Position numbers and translations under genes: made by a program | In this document: positions 34,942-43,527 of the stretch, one piece after another | How positions within the stretch are numbered: the stretch's first letter is position 1 | Layout: every line of letters begins with the position of its first letter | Notes under the pieces: model-generated | The model's database searches: none | What the model was told of the DNA's origin: nothing | The model's input: only the letters and a program-made list of their open reading frames with translations | Assembly: GCA_964587815.1 (NCBI GenBank) | Contig: CAZPMH010000007.1 | Location: 1-64,000, forward strand | From: UBA1672 sp964587815 | GTDB lineage: Bacteria; Pseudomonadota; Alphaproteobacteria; Micavibrionales; Micavibrionaceae | Reading direction: 5' to 3' | Length of the DNA: 64,000 nucleotides

Positions 34942-35724
34942 TTAAGCTGCCGTCCAGCCGCCATCAATGGCGATGTCCGTGCCTGTTATATTTTCCGCCG
35001 CATCGGAGCAGAGGAACAAGGCGAGGCCTGCGATTTGTTCGACAGTGACGAATTTTTTCGTCCATTGTGCCTTGAGCATGACTTCGTTTTTAACGTCTTC
35101 TTCGCTCATATTGCGGGCTTTGGCCGTGTCGGCGATTTGGTTTTCGACAAGCGGTGTGTAGACGTAGCCCGGGCAGATTGCGTTGCAGGTAATGTTGTCT
35201 TGCGCGGCCTCTAATGCGATGGTTTTGGTGAAGCCCAAAATACCGTGTTTGGCGGCAACGTACGCGCTTTTGTAGGGGGAGGCGACGAGGCCATGTGCGG
35301 AGGCCATGTTGATGACGCGACCCCATCCTTTTTCGCGCATGCCCGTAATGGCGTGACGCGTTGTGTGGAAAGCGGATGAGAGATTGATCGCTATGATCGC
35401 ATCCCATTTTTCGGGGGGGAAGTCTTCAACGGGCGAAACGCATTGAATGCCTGCGTTATTGACCAGAATATCAACGCCGCCCAGCTCTTCTTTTGCTTCG
35501 TTAATCAGGGCTTCGATCTGGTCGGGCTTTGTCATATCCGCGCCGTTATAAATGGCTTTGACGCCCATATTTTCAATAGCTTTGCGTTCCAGCTCTATTT
35601 CATCTTTGTCGCCAAAACCGTTCATGACAATATTGATGCCTTCAGCCGCTAATCCTTTTGCGATACCAAGGCCGATGCCGCTGGTTGAGCCTGTGATCAG
35701 TGCGGTTTTGTTTTTTAAAGACAT
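34942..35724 (-). CDS. bdhA: 3-hydroxybutyrate dehydrogenase
   Basis: Short-chain dehydrogenase that interconverts 3-hydroxybutyrate and acetoacetate with NAD. The 260-aa protein has TGSTSGIGLGIA (11-22), NNAGIQ (89-94), catalytic S142, Y155 and K159 in SAYVAAKHG, and the C-terminal NITGTDIAIDGGWTAA. The GIQCVSPVEDFPPEKWD segment is typical of bacterial BdhA. Product acetoacetate is the substrate of the aacS enzyme in this window. It is divergent from the large GDH gene across a 234-nt region with several palindromes and lies 25 nt upstream of gor on the same strand. Confidence 0.93.
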   Translation of the reverse strand: MSLKNKTALITGSTSGIGLGIAKGLAAEGINIVMNGFGDKDEIELERKAIENMGVKAIYNGADMTKPDQIEALINEAKEELGGVDILVNNAGIQCVSPVEDFPPEKWDAIIAINLSSAFHTTRHAITGMREKGWGRVINMASAHGLVASPYKSAYVAAKHGILGFTKTIALEAAQDNITCNAICPGYVYTPLVENQIADTAKARNMSEEDVKNEVMLKAQWTKKFVTVEQIAGLALFLCSDAAENITGTDIAIDGGWTAA

Positions 35725-35810
35725 TTAAATACTCCTCAACGTTATTTGATACGATAAAATTGGCAAAATTTTCAGGTCGTTTGTAGTTAATCATAAACAC
35801 ATTCGCAGAT

Positions 35811-35885
35811 ACATATGTTTTGGTACAAAAGTTTGTGCAGTGCGCAACATATATGTCTGAATTATCCTTTTAGACCCCTAGACCC
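35811..35885. promoter_or_regulatory. cluster of palindromes and direct repeats between bdhA and the GDH gene
   Basis: In the divergent gap I see ACATATGT (35811-35818), TTGTGC-AGT-GCGCAA (35833-35847, one mismatch), ACATATATGT (35847-35856) and a direct repeat TAGACCC (35871-35877, 35879-35885). The gap holds no other gene. These are candidate operators for controlling ketone-body and glutamate catabolism. The regulator is not identified. Confidence 0.35.
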
Positions 35886-35958
35886 GCTTCGGTTTTAGGC
35901 ATAGTATGGCGACAATAATTTTATGAAACATACAAATAAAAAAATAGCGTAATTCCAG

Positions 35959-38900
35959 ATGAAAAAATCCAAAATTAAGCCCGAAGCCCTTCTTAAGCAG
36001 GCGCGTGATACACTCCCTACATCATCGAACAAACATCTTGATGATATATTTGACCATATAACCGGGCAAATTATTGACGAGGATTTGGAATTCTTTGATG
36101 TTCCCTTGTTGGCGCGGATGGCAGAGTCCCATTATGAAATGGCACAGAAAAGAGAAGTCGGCCACCCGGAGTTGCGTATTTATACGTTACCGATCAAGGA
36201 TGGTAAGGTGCGCAAAACCGTTATTGATATCGTCAGCGATGATTTAGCGTTTTTGGTCGATTCCGTTGCAGCCTACATCAACAAGCGTAATTTACTAATC
36301 GGAATTTTGATCCATCCGATTTTGTATAGCAGCTATGACAGTAAGGGTGACCTTGCAGGGGTGAGTAGCGAGATGGAAGAGGGGCATCACAGGCAGTCCC
36401 ATATCCATATTCAACTGAACGAGGCGCTTTCAGACAAGAAGATTAAGGATTTAGAGGCCGGGTTATTTACCGTTTTGGATGACGTTTTCCATGCGAATAA
36501 AGACTGGATTGCTATGCTTGAAAAGCTGGAAGAGGCCGCAGAAGAGTTGAATACGGCGCGGACGAATCGCCCGGCTGCGGAAATTCAGGAGCATTGTGCG
36601 TTCTTGACGTATCTGCACAACAATAATTTTACGCTGCTTGGTTATCGTGAATATGATTTTATCGAAAGCAAGGATGGCGTTAAAAGCAAGACGATTGACG
36701 GGTCGGGTCTGGGGCTTTTGAAGCAAGATGTTTCGCCGGCCTATATCAGTGATGCGCATGAAGGGCTGCCGCGTAACTTGCAGGAATTGCGCCGTAGTTT
36801 GCCGCCTGTTTCGGTTTCAAAGACCAATCGTTTGGCGACCGTTCACAGAAGCGTTCCGATGGATTGTATCGCAATTAAGCGTTATGACGAAGACGGCGTG
36901 GTCGTTGGTGAGAAATTGTTTATCGGCTTGTTCACCTCCGTTACCTATTCACGCAGTGTGACCGATGTTCCGTATTTGCGCGAGAAGGTTGAAGATGTAC
37001 TGAAGCTGTCGGGTTATATCGACGGCACGCATGATGCGAAAGCCTTGCGCCACATTTTGGAAAAATATCCGCGTGATGAATTGTTTCAGATTGAATCGAA
37101 GGCGCTGCTTGATATTTGTAAAAATATTATCCGCCTGCAGGAGCGTCAGCGTATAGCGCTTTTCTTGCGTCAGGATCCGTTCGGGCGCTATATCTCTTGT
37201 TTGGTTTATATTCCGCGCGACCGTTTCGGTACGCAATTGCGGATGGATATCCAAAAGATTTTAGAGCGTGAGACGAACGGTGAGTGTTCGAATTTTTACA
37301 CGACGTTGGATGATTCGGTTTTTGCGCGCGTTATGTTTGTGATTAATGTTGATCAGAAGAACCCGCCCAAAATCAATGTACGTCAATTGGAGCAGAAATT
37401 ACGCGATGCGGGTCAGACATGGTCTGAAAAATTGGCGCAATCTTTGAGCTTAGCGTTTGATGATGATGAGCGTATTATGCGCCTAACGTCGCGATATGCT
37501 ACAGCGTTTCCTTTTGGTTACACGACGACCTATGATTCCAATCAGTGTGTGTTCGATATTGAGCATATTGAGAATGCTATTCTTTCAGATCGCATCGTTT
37601 TGGACCTTTATCGTCCCAAAGATGTTAAGCCGTCACAGGTTCGGCTGAAGGTATTCAGCCTGGGTGCGCCGATTACGTTGTCGGATGTGATGCCTATTTT
37701 GGAGAATATGGGGTTGAAGGCCGTTGCGGAGTTGCCGTTTGAGGTTCGCCCCAAAAATGATGCAACATCCATTTGGATACACGATTTCTTGTTGGAAACG
37801 CCTGAGTTTGAAAACTCGGTTGATGTTGCAAGCGTTAAAGAGAATTTTGAAAAAGCGTTTGTGAAAATCTGGTATAATGAGCTTGAGAATGACGGGCTGA
37901 ATCGCCTTGTTTTGAGCGCAGGTGCGAACTGGCATGAAACGACGATTTTGCGCGCCTATGTGCGTTATATGAAGCAGTTGCGCTTGCCGTACAGCCGTAC
38001 ATATTTTGAGCGTGCGTTGACCGATCATGGTGATATCAGCCGTCTTCTCGTTGATTTGTTTAAGGCGTATCATGACCCCAACCGCAAGGGTGATACCAGC
38101 GCTTTGGCGGAAAAGCTTAAGGCGCAGATTGTTGAGAAATTGAAAGATGTTCATTCCAGTGATGAAGATCGTATTTTGCGCGCGGTTACGACATTGATTG
38201 ATGCGACGTGGAGAACGAATTATTTCCAGCGCCAAGAAGATGGTAGCGCAAAGCCTTATTTGTCGCTTAAATTTAACAGTGGCACTGTTCCGTTTATGCC
38301 TGCGCCGAAGCCGTATTGTGAGGTTTTTGTCTATTCTCCGCGCGTGGAGGCCATCCACTTGCGCGGCGATAAGATTGCACGCGGTGGTATTCGCTGGTCT
38401 GATCGCCATGAGGATTACCGCACGGAAGTCTTAGGCTTGATGAAAGCGCAGATGGTTAAGAACTCCGTTATTGTTCCGATGGGATCAAAAGGCGGGTTTG
38501 TTGTGAAAACCGAAACACATGGGCGTGATGAATTCAAGGCCGAGGGGATTGAGTGTTATAAGACACTCATTCGCGGGCTTTTGGACATCACGGATAATCG
38601 TAAAGGCAAAAAAATTGTGCCGCCTGTTGATGTTGTGCGTCGCGATGGTGATGATCCGTATTTGGTGGTTGCTGCCGATAAAGGCACAGCGACGTTCTCG
38701 GATATTGCGAACGGCCTGTCTCAGGATTACGGTTTTTGGCTCGATGATGCTTTTGCGTCGGGCGGATCAGCCGGCTATGACCATAAAAAAATGGGTATTA
38801 CGGCGCGTGGCGCTTGGGAATCTGTTAAGTATCATTTCCGTTTGTTTAATCACGACACGCAAACCCAGCCGTTTGAGGTTACGGGTGTTGGTGATATGGG

Positions 38901-40788
38901 CGGTGATGTGTTCGGTAACGGGATGTTATTGTCTGAGCATATACGTCTTGTCGGTGCGTTTAACCACTTGCATATTTTCTGCGATCCTGATCCTGACACG
39001 GTTGCGTCTTTCAAAGAGCGTAAGCGTTTGTTTGACTCTGTTTCAGGGTGGGATGCTTATAATACGAAGGCTCTTTCGAAAGGTGGCCGCATTTATAATC
39101 GAAGCGATAAGATGCTCGACCTTACGCCTGAGATTAAAGCGCGCTTTGATTTGAAAAAGGATCGTGTACCGCCGGCTGAGCTGATTCAAGCGATTTTAAA
39201 GGCACGTACGGACCTTCTTTGGTTTGGTGGTATCGGCACGTACATTAAGGCTGCGTATGAGACTGACGAACAGGTTGGCGATAAGGCGAATGATTCCCTT
39301 CGCATCAATGCAGAAGATGTGCGCGCGAAAGTAATTGGTGAGGGCGCAAACCTTGGTGTGACGCAGTTGGCGCGTGTTGAATTGGGTAAGAACGGTGTTT
39401 CGATTAACACTGACTTTATTGATAATTCGGGCGGCGTTGACTCTTCTGACCATGAGGTGAATATCAAGATTTTATTGCGCGATGTGATGTCACAAAAAGA
39501 CAATAAAATGGATATTAAGGCGCGGAATAAACTGCTTGAGCAGATGACGGATGAGGTTGCAGAGCATGTTCTTCGTCATAATTATCAGCAAGCGCAGGCG
39601 ATTTCTCTGATGGAGATGCAAGCGCGCGAGAATTTACAGCTGCATGATGCGTTTATCAGTGATATGGAGCGGGAGCAGGGATTGCGCCGCGATATTGAAG
39701 GTTTGCCTGATAAGGAGAGTGTTGAGCGCCGTTTGAGCACGGGTAAGGGCCTGACACGGCCTGAGCTGTGTGTGTTGCTGTCTTATGCGAAGATCAGCCT
39801 AACGAAGGATTTGCTGGCTTCTGACATTCCGGATAATCCGAAAATGAATTACTGGGTTTTAGACTACTTCCCCGATGTTTTGGCCGAGCGATATGAGAAG
39901 GAGATTTTGCGTCACCGTTTGAAGCGTGAGATTGTCGCGACAATGATGGCGAGTTCGTTGATCAACCGTATGGGGCCGACCTTCCTTAAATCGCGCATGA
40001 ATAAGACGGGCGCGAATGTTGAAGAGATTACGCAAGCCTATCTCATTGTGCGTGATGCGTTCGGTTTGCGCCATGTTTGGGACGATATTGAGGCGATGGA
40101 CGGCACGGTTCCCGCTCAGGTTCAATTGAAGGCGATGCGAGAGATTGCAAGGCTTTCCGAGCATGGTATTACATGGTTCCTCACCCGTTTGGGCCGCAAG
40201 TTGGATATTGATAAGGACGCAAAAGAATTTAGTGACGGTATTAAGGCGTTGACTAAAAATCTGGATAGTGTGCTGACCAAAGATACGTTGCGTTCGATTA
40301 AGGCACGTAGGAATTCGTATATTCAAGATGGTATTCCCGAGAAGCTGGCTGATCAGATTGCGCTGATGCCTGTGCTGTCTTCGGCGTGTGATATTATCCG
40401 TATTTCATCGGAGCAAAATACCGACCTGAAAAATACAGCGGCGACGTATTTCAAGCTGGGTGAGCGTTTCCACATTGATTGGTTGCGCAACAAAGTTGAA
40501 TACCTGCCCAATGATGATTACTGGCATGCGGAGGTGACCAACGGGTTGACTGAGCAGCTTTATTCGTCGCAGGCGGGCATGACGGTGCGCATTTTGCGTG
40601 ATCTGAACGGGTCGAGCAAGAAGGTGCCTAAGGGCAAGTCCTTGGTTGATCTGTGGGTTGACGATCATGCGCAGAGCTTAAAACAGCTCGATAGTCTGTT
40701 TGTTGATCTACGTCGTGCGGGTACGGTTGATCTGACGATGTTGATTGTAGCGGAGCAGCGGCTTCGCGGGCTTTCTGCAGGCGCTTAA
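35959..40788 (+). CDS. gdhB: NAD-specific glutamate dehydrogenase, large (180-kDa) type
   Basis: Catabolic enzyme that deaminates glutamate to 2-oxoglutarate, NAD-linked, of the very large GDH class (1609 aa, usual range 1550-1650). The first half carries ACT-like regulatory regions. The catalytic core follows, with RGGIRWSDRHEDYRTEVLG, then KNSVIVPMGSKGGFV holding the catalytic lysine, then VVAADKGTATFSDIAN and the NAD-binding GVGDMGGDVFGNGM. The C-terminal part has EGANLGVTQLARVE. The ATG has no evident Shine-Dalgarno sequence. It can use glutamate delivered by PutA and aminotransferases. Stops of this gene and ubiA are 6 nt apart and convergent. Confidence 0.97.
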   Translation: MKKSKIKPEALLKQARDTLPTSSNKHLDDIFDHITGQIIDEDLEFFDVPLLARMAESHYEMAQKREVGHPELRIYTLPIKDGKVRKTVIDIVSDDLAFLVDSVAAYINKRNLLIGILIHPILYSSYDSKGDLAGVSSEMEEGHHRQSHIHIQLNEALSDKKIKDLEAGLFTVLDDVFHANKDWIAMLEKLEEAAEELNTARTNRPAAEIQEHCAFLTYLHNNNFTLLGYREYDFIESKDGVKSKTIDGSGLGLLKQDVSPAYISDAHEGLPRNLQELRRSLPPVSVSKTNRLATVHRSVPMDCIAIKRYDEDGVVVGEKLFIGLFTSVTYSRSVTDVPYLREKVEDVLKLSGYIDGTHDAKALRHILEKYPRDELFQIESKALLDICKNIIRLQERQRIALFLRQDPFGRYISCLVYIPRDRFGTQLRMDIQKILERETNGECSNFYTTLDDSVFARVMFVINVDQKNPPKINVRQLEQKLRDAGQTWSEKLAQSLSLAFDDDERIMRLTSRYATAFPFGYTTTYDSNQCVFDIEHIENAILSDRIVLDLYRPKDVKPSQVRLKVFSLGAPITLSDVMPILENMGLKAVAELPFEVRPKNDATSIWIHDFLLETPEFENSVDVASVKENFEKAFVKIWYNELENDGLNRLVLSAGANWHETTILRAYVRYMKQLRLPYSRTYFERALTDHGDISRLLVDLFKAYHDPNRKGDTSALAEKLKAQIVEKLKDVHSSDEDRILRAVTTLIDATWRTNYFQRQEDGSAKPYLSLKFNSGTVPFMPAPKPYCEVFVYSPRVEAIHLRGDKIARGGIRWSDRHEDYRTEVLGLMKAQMVKNSVIVPMGSKGGFVVKTETHGRDEFKAEGIECYKTLIRGLLDITDNRKGKKIVPPVDVVRRDGDDPYLVVAADKGTATFSDIANGLSQDYGFWLDDAFASGGSAGYDHKKMGITARGAWESVKYHFRLFNHDTQTQPFEVTGVGDMGGDVFGNGMLLSEHIRLVGAFNHLHIFCDPDPDTVASFKERKRLFDSVSGWDAYNTKALSKGGRIYNRSDKMLDLTPEIKARFDLKKDRVPPAELIQAILKARTDLLWFGGIGTYIKAAYETDEQVGDKANDSLRINAEDVRAKVIGEGANLGVTQLARVELGKNGVSINTDFIDNSGGVDSSDHEVNIKILLRDVMSQKDNKMDIKARNKLLEQMTDEVAEHVLRHNYQQAQAISLMEMQARENLQLHDAFISDMEREQGLRRDIEGLPDKESVERRLSTGKGLTRPELCVLLSYAKISLTKDLLASDIPDNPKMNYWVLDYFPDVLAERYEKEILRHRLKREIVATMMASSLINRMGPTFLKSRMNKTGANVEEITQAYLIVRDAFGLRHVWDDIEAMDGTVPAQVQLKAMREIARLSEHGITWFLTRLGRKLDIDKDAKEFSDGIKALTKNLDSVLTKDTLRSIKARRNSYIQDGIPEKLADQIALMPVLSSACDIIRISSEQNTDLKNTAATYFKLGERFHIDWLRNKVEYLPNDDYWHAEVTNGLTEQLYSSQAGMTVRILRDLNGSSKKVPKGKSLVDLWVDDHAQSLKQLDSLFVDLRRAGTVDLTMLIVAEQRLRGLSAGA

Positions 40789-40794
40789 ATCCCC

Positions 40795-41715
40795 TTAAAT
40801 CAGGCAGAGAATCAGGATTATCAAGCCTGTGATTTGGTTTGATTTGAAGGTTTTTAGTGCGCTTTCCTGGCTGGTTTCATCCCATGTTTTTATTTGTCGC
40901 GCAAGGTGGTGGCCGGGGGCGCAAAGCAGTGCCAGTTCCGCTGTGAGGCCGTGTTTGAGCAAAAACGCGAAGAATAAAGCACTTATCGTTAGAGTGTATA
41001 AAAGGCTGACGATCTTTTTGCTGTTTTCTTTCCAGATGAGCGCTGTTGATTTCACGCCGATGACGGCGTCATCTTCGATGTCCTGATGGGCGTAGATCGT
41101 GTCATATCCGATTGTCCAAAGAATGCCCGCACAGTAGAGAAGGATGGCAGGGGTGTTCAACGCTCCTGTCACGGCTGTCCAGCCCATGAGGGCGCCGAAA
41201 TTAAAGGTTAAGCCTAAAATAAATTGCGGGTAGTTTGTGACACGTTTCATTGCCGGATATATGGCGATTAATGGCAGGGTAAGAATGCCGAGAGTGATCG
41301 TTAATACATTGAATTGTAATAGAATAATAAGTCCGATGAGGAGGAGAGCGGCTAAAAACAGGCAAGCTTGTTTTGGTGTAATATCACCCGCGGCTAAAGG
41401 GCGCTTTTTTGTACGTTCAACTTTCTTATCAAGGTTGCGATCCCAGAGGTCATTTATCACACAGCCTGCGCCGCGCATAATGATTGCGCCGAGCGTGAAA
41501 AGCAGGATTGTTTTTAACGTTAAAATATTAAAATTCTGGATACCGCCACTTGCCAGTGCGATCGACCATAATGACGGTAGAAGCAGGAGCCAGATGCCGA
41601 TGGGGCGATCAATGCGCATCAGGTAGGCGTAGGGGCGAAAAGATTGTGGCAGAAACTGCTCAATCCAGATAAGCCGCTTGATGTCGGTGTGGTTTTTTTG
41701 GTCTACTATGCTCAT
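40795..41715 (-). CDS. ubiA: 4-hydroxybenzoate polyprenyltransferase
   Basis: Membrane prenyltransferase that attaches the polyprenyl chain to 4-hydroxybenzoate in ubiquinone synthesis. The 306-aa protein has about eight or nine transmembrane segments. The two aspartate-rich motifs are NDLWDRNLDKKVERTKKRP and YDTIYAHQDIEDDAVIG, which bind the Mg-diphosphate. The start codon at 41715 overlaps that of the divergent rsmE in a CATG palindrome. A TAGG lies 8 nt upstream within rsmE codons. Ubiquinone made here would feed the respiratory chain that ends in the cta oxidase next door. Confidence 0.96.
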   Translation of the reverse strand: MSIVDQKNHTDIKRLIWIEQFLPQSFRPYAYLMRIDRPIGIWLLLLPSLWSIALASGGIQNFNILTLKTILLFTLGAIIMRGAGCVINDLWDRNLDKKVERTKKRPLAAGDITPKQACLFLAALLLIGLIILLQFNVLTITLGILTLPLIAIYPAMKRVTNYPQFILGLTFNFGALMGWTAVTGALNTPAILLYCAGILWTIGYDTIYAHQDIEDDAVIGVKSTALIWKENSKKIVSLLYTLTISALFFAFLLKHGLTAELALLCAPGHHLARQIKTWDETSQESALKTFKSNQITGLIILILCLI

Positions 41716-42433
41716 GTCAGATGCCTACTATAAATATCCGCGGCTTTATCTCAAGTCTTCTTTGCGTAAAGATGCTGAGGTTTCATTGGATGATTCTGCC
41801 CTTCATTATTTGCGGAATGTGTTGCGGCGTAAAGAAGGGGATGGTGTACGTGTCTTTAACGGCCAGGATGGGGAGTGGATTGCGTCAATTTTGACCCTTT
41901 CTAAGAAAAACGCAATTGTTCGTATTGAATCGGTTCATAAGGAGCAACCTTCTGATAAAAAACACATTTCATTATTTTTTGCGCCGATGAAAAAGACGCG
42001 TCTGGCGGTCATGGTTGAGAAGGCCGTAGAAATAGGTGTAAGTGATTTTTATCCTGTTTTGACGGCAAGGACTGAGAACAGAAAGCTCAATTTTGAGCGT
42101 ATGGAGGCGCAGATTATTGAAGCATCGGAGCAGTGCGAGCGGCTTGATGTTCCTGATTTACACGCAACGCAAACATTGGAGCAGGTCTTGAATTCCGATC
42201 GTTCATCACCGCTGTACGTGTGTTTAGAGCGTGATAATGAAAAATTTCCGCTGATTTCTTCTTTTGATTTAGGTAATGAGGCGGCTTTTTTGATCGGCCC
42301 TGAGGGCGGGTTCAGTGATGAGGAGGTCGATCTGATTTTAAAGGCTGCTCATGTCCAGCCTATTTCTTTGGGGGAAAATATTTTACGCGCTGAAACAGCG
42401 GCGCTCGTGTGTCTGGCGCATGCTTGCCTTTAA
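41714..42433 (+). CDS. rsmE: 16S rRNA (uracil1498-N3)-methyltransferase
   Basis: SPOUT methyltransferase that modifies U1498 of 16S rRNA. From ATG 41714 the protein is 239 aa. It begins MSDAYYKYPRLYL, carries the N-terminal PUA-like domain (HYLRNVLRRKEGDGVRVFNG), and has the conserved KKTRLAVMVEKAVEIGVSDFYP, ERDNEKFP, IGPEGGFSDEEV and SLGENILRAETAAL. The last two form the SAM-binding knot. ATG 41708 would add two residues. It shares CATG with the divergent ubiA start. The 187-nt gap after it holds the promoter for ctaC. Confidence 0.95.
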   Translation: MSDAYYKYPRLYLKSSLRKDAEVSLDDSALHYLRNVLRRKEGDGVRVFNGQDGEWIASILTLSKKNAIVRIESVHKEQPSDKKHISLFFAPMKKTRLAVMVEKAVEIGVSDFYPVLTARTENRKLNFERMEAQIIEASEQCERLDVPDLHATQTLEQVLNSDRSSPLYVCLERDNEKFPLISSFDLGNEAAFLIGPEGGFSDEEVDLILKAAHVQPISLGENILRAETAALVCLAHACL

Positions 42434-42523
42434 ATATACGGGATGTTGCGAACGGGTTTTATAAAAGGTACATGAAAAGTTCGTAATATCTGCAAAAAAA
42501 GCCCGATATCCCACTATTCTTTC

Positions 42524-42552
42524 TTGATTTATAAGTGCTATATTCCTATATA
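42524..42552 (+). promoter_or_regulatory. candidate promoter of ctaC
   Basis: TTGATT (42524-42529) and TATATA (42547-42552) are separated by 17 nt. An overlapping extended -10, TGCTATATT (42536-42544), is a second option. Either would start transcription about 60-75 nt before the ctaC ATG. Confidence 0.42.
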
Positions 42553-42620
42553 AGCGGTAATGAATTTATTCGAGCACGGGTTTTTGAAATTTTTTGTGTT
42601 TAAAACGTAAAGATATATCG

Positions 42621-43481
42621 ATGATGCATAACAAAATTTGGGTTTTCTCAGTTTCAGTATTATTAACAGTTTTGGCGGTCGCTTTTCCTGCCGTTGCGGG
42701 TGAGCCGGTTGAGTGGGGGTTGAATTTACAACCTGCTGTGACGTCTTCGGCAGAGCGCATTCATGACTTCCACAATATGCTGCTTGTGATTATTACAGGG
42801 ATTACGCTTTTTGTTCTTGTGTTACTTATATATGTGGTTATTCGTTTCAATAAACGTGCGAACAAAACGCCTTCAAACGTCACGCACAATGTGTTGCTAG
42901 AAGTTATATGGACGGTTATCCCCGTCGTCATTCTTATTGTGATTGCCGTTCCGTCATTTAAGTTACTTTATAAGAACGATCGTATCGTTGAACCTGAGAT
43001 GACATTAAAAGTCAGCGGATATCAGTGGTATTGGGGGTATGAGTACCCCGACCATGACGGCATTTCGTTTAATTCTTACATGATTCCAGCCGATGAGTTG
43101 CAGCCCGGTCAGGTGCGGTTGCTCTCAACCGATAATCCTATTGTTTTACCGATTGATACGGATATCGCAATTTTGGTGACGGGTAAGGATGTTATCCATT
43201 CGTGGACGATCCCCGCGTTTGGTGTGAAGATTGATGCGATTCCCGGCCGTACAAACGAAACATGGTTCCGCATTGACAAGCCCGGTACTTATTTCGGGCA
43301 ATGTTCAGAGATTTGCGGTAAAGACCACGCCTTTATGCCGATTGAAGTTAAGGCCGTGCCTAAGGAAGAATTTGAGGCTTGGGTTGAAAAGGCCAAGGAA
43401 GAATTTGCGGCGAATGATTATTTCAATCAAAACAAAATCGATGGGGCGGCGCCGATTAAGCTAACGGCGTTGGTTGAGTAA
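42621..43481 (+). CDS. ctaC: cytochrome c oxidase subunit II
   Basis: Subunit carrying the CuA centre that accepts electrons from cytochrome c. From ATG 42621 it is 286 aa. A signal peptide (ending PAVAG) precedes two transmembrane helices (about 55-80 and 95-120). The periplasmic cupredoxin domain has the aromatic patch SGYQWYWGYEYPDH. The CuA motif is C228-x3-C232 in GQCSEICGKDHAFMPIEV, with the histidine and methionine ligands in the same block. The adjacent ATG at 42624 is an alternative, and the TTG at 42594 is less likely. First gene of the oxidase block, 46 nt before ctaD. Confidence 0.95.
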   Translation: MMHNKIWVFSVSVLLTVLAVAFPAVAGEPVEWGLNLQPAVTSSAERIHDFHNMLLVIITGITLFVLVLLIYVVIRFNKRANKTPSNVTHNVLLEVIWTVIPVVILIVIAVPSFKLLYKNDRIVEPEMTLKVSGYQWYWGYEYPDHDGISFNSYMIPADELQPGQVRLLSTDNPIVLPIDTDIAILVTGKDVIHSWTIPAFGVKIDAIPGRTNETWFRIDKPGTYFGQCSEICGKDHAFMPIEVKAVPKEEFEAWVEKAKEEFAANDYFNQNKIDGAAPIKLTALVE

Positions 43482-43527
43482 GAAGAGAAAACTGATCAGA
43501 TAAGATTAGAAAAAGGAAAGAGTTATC

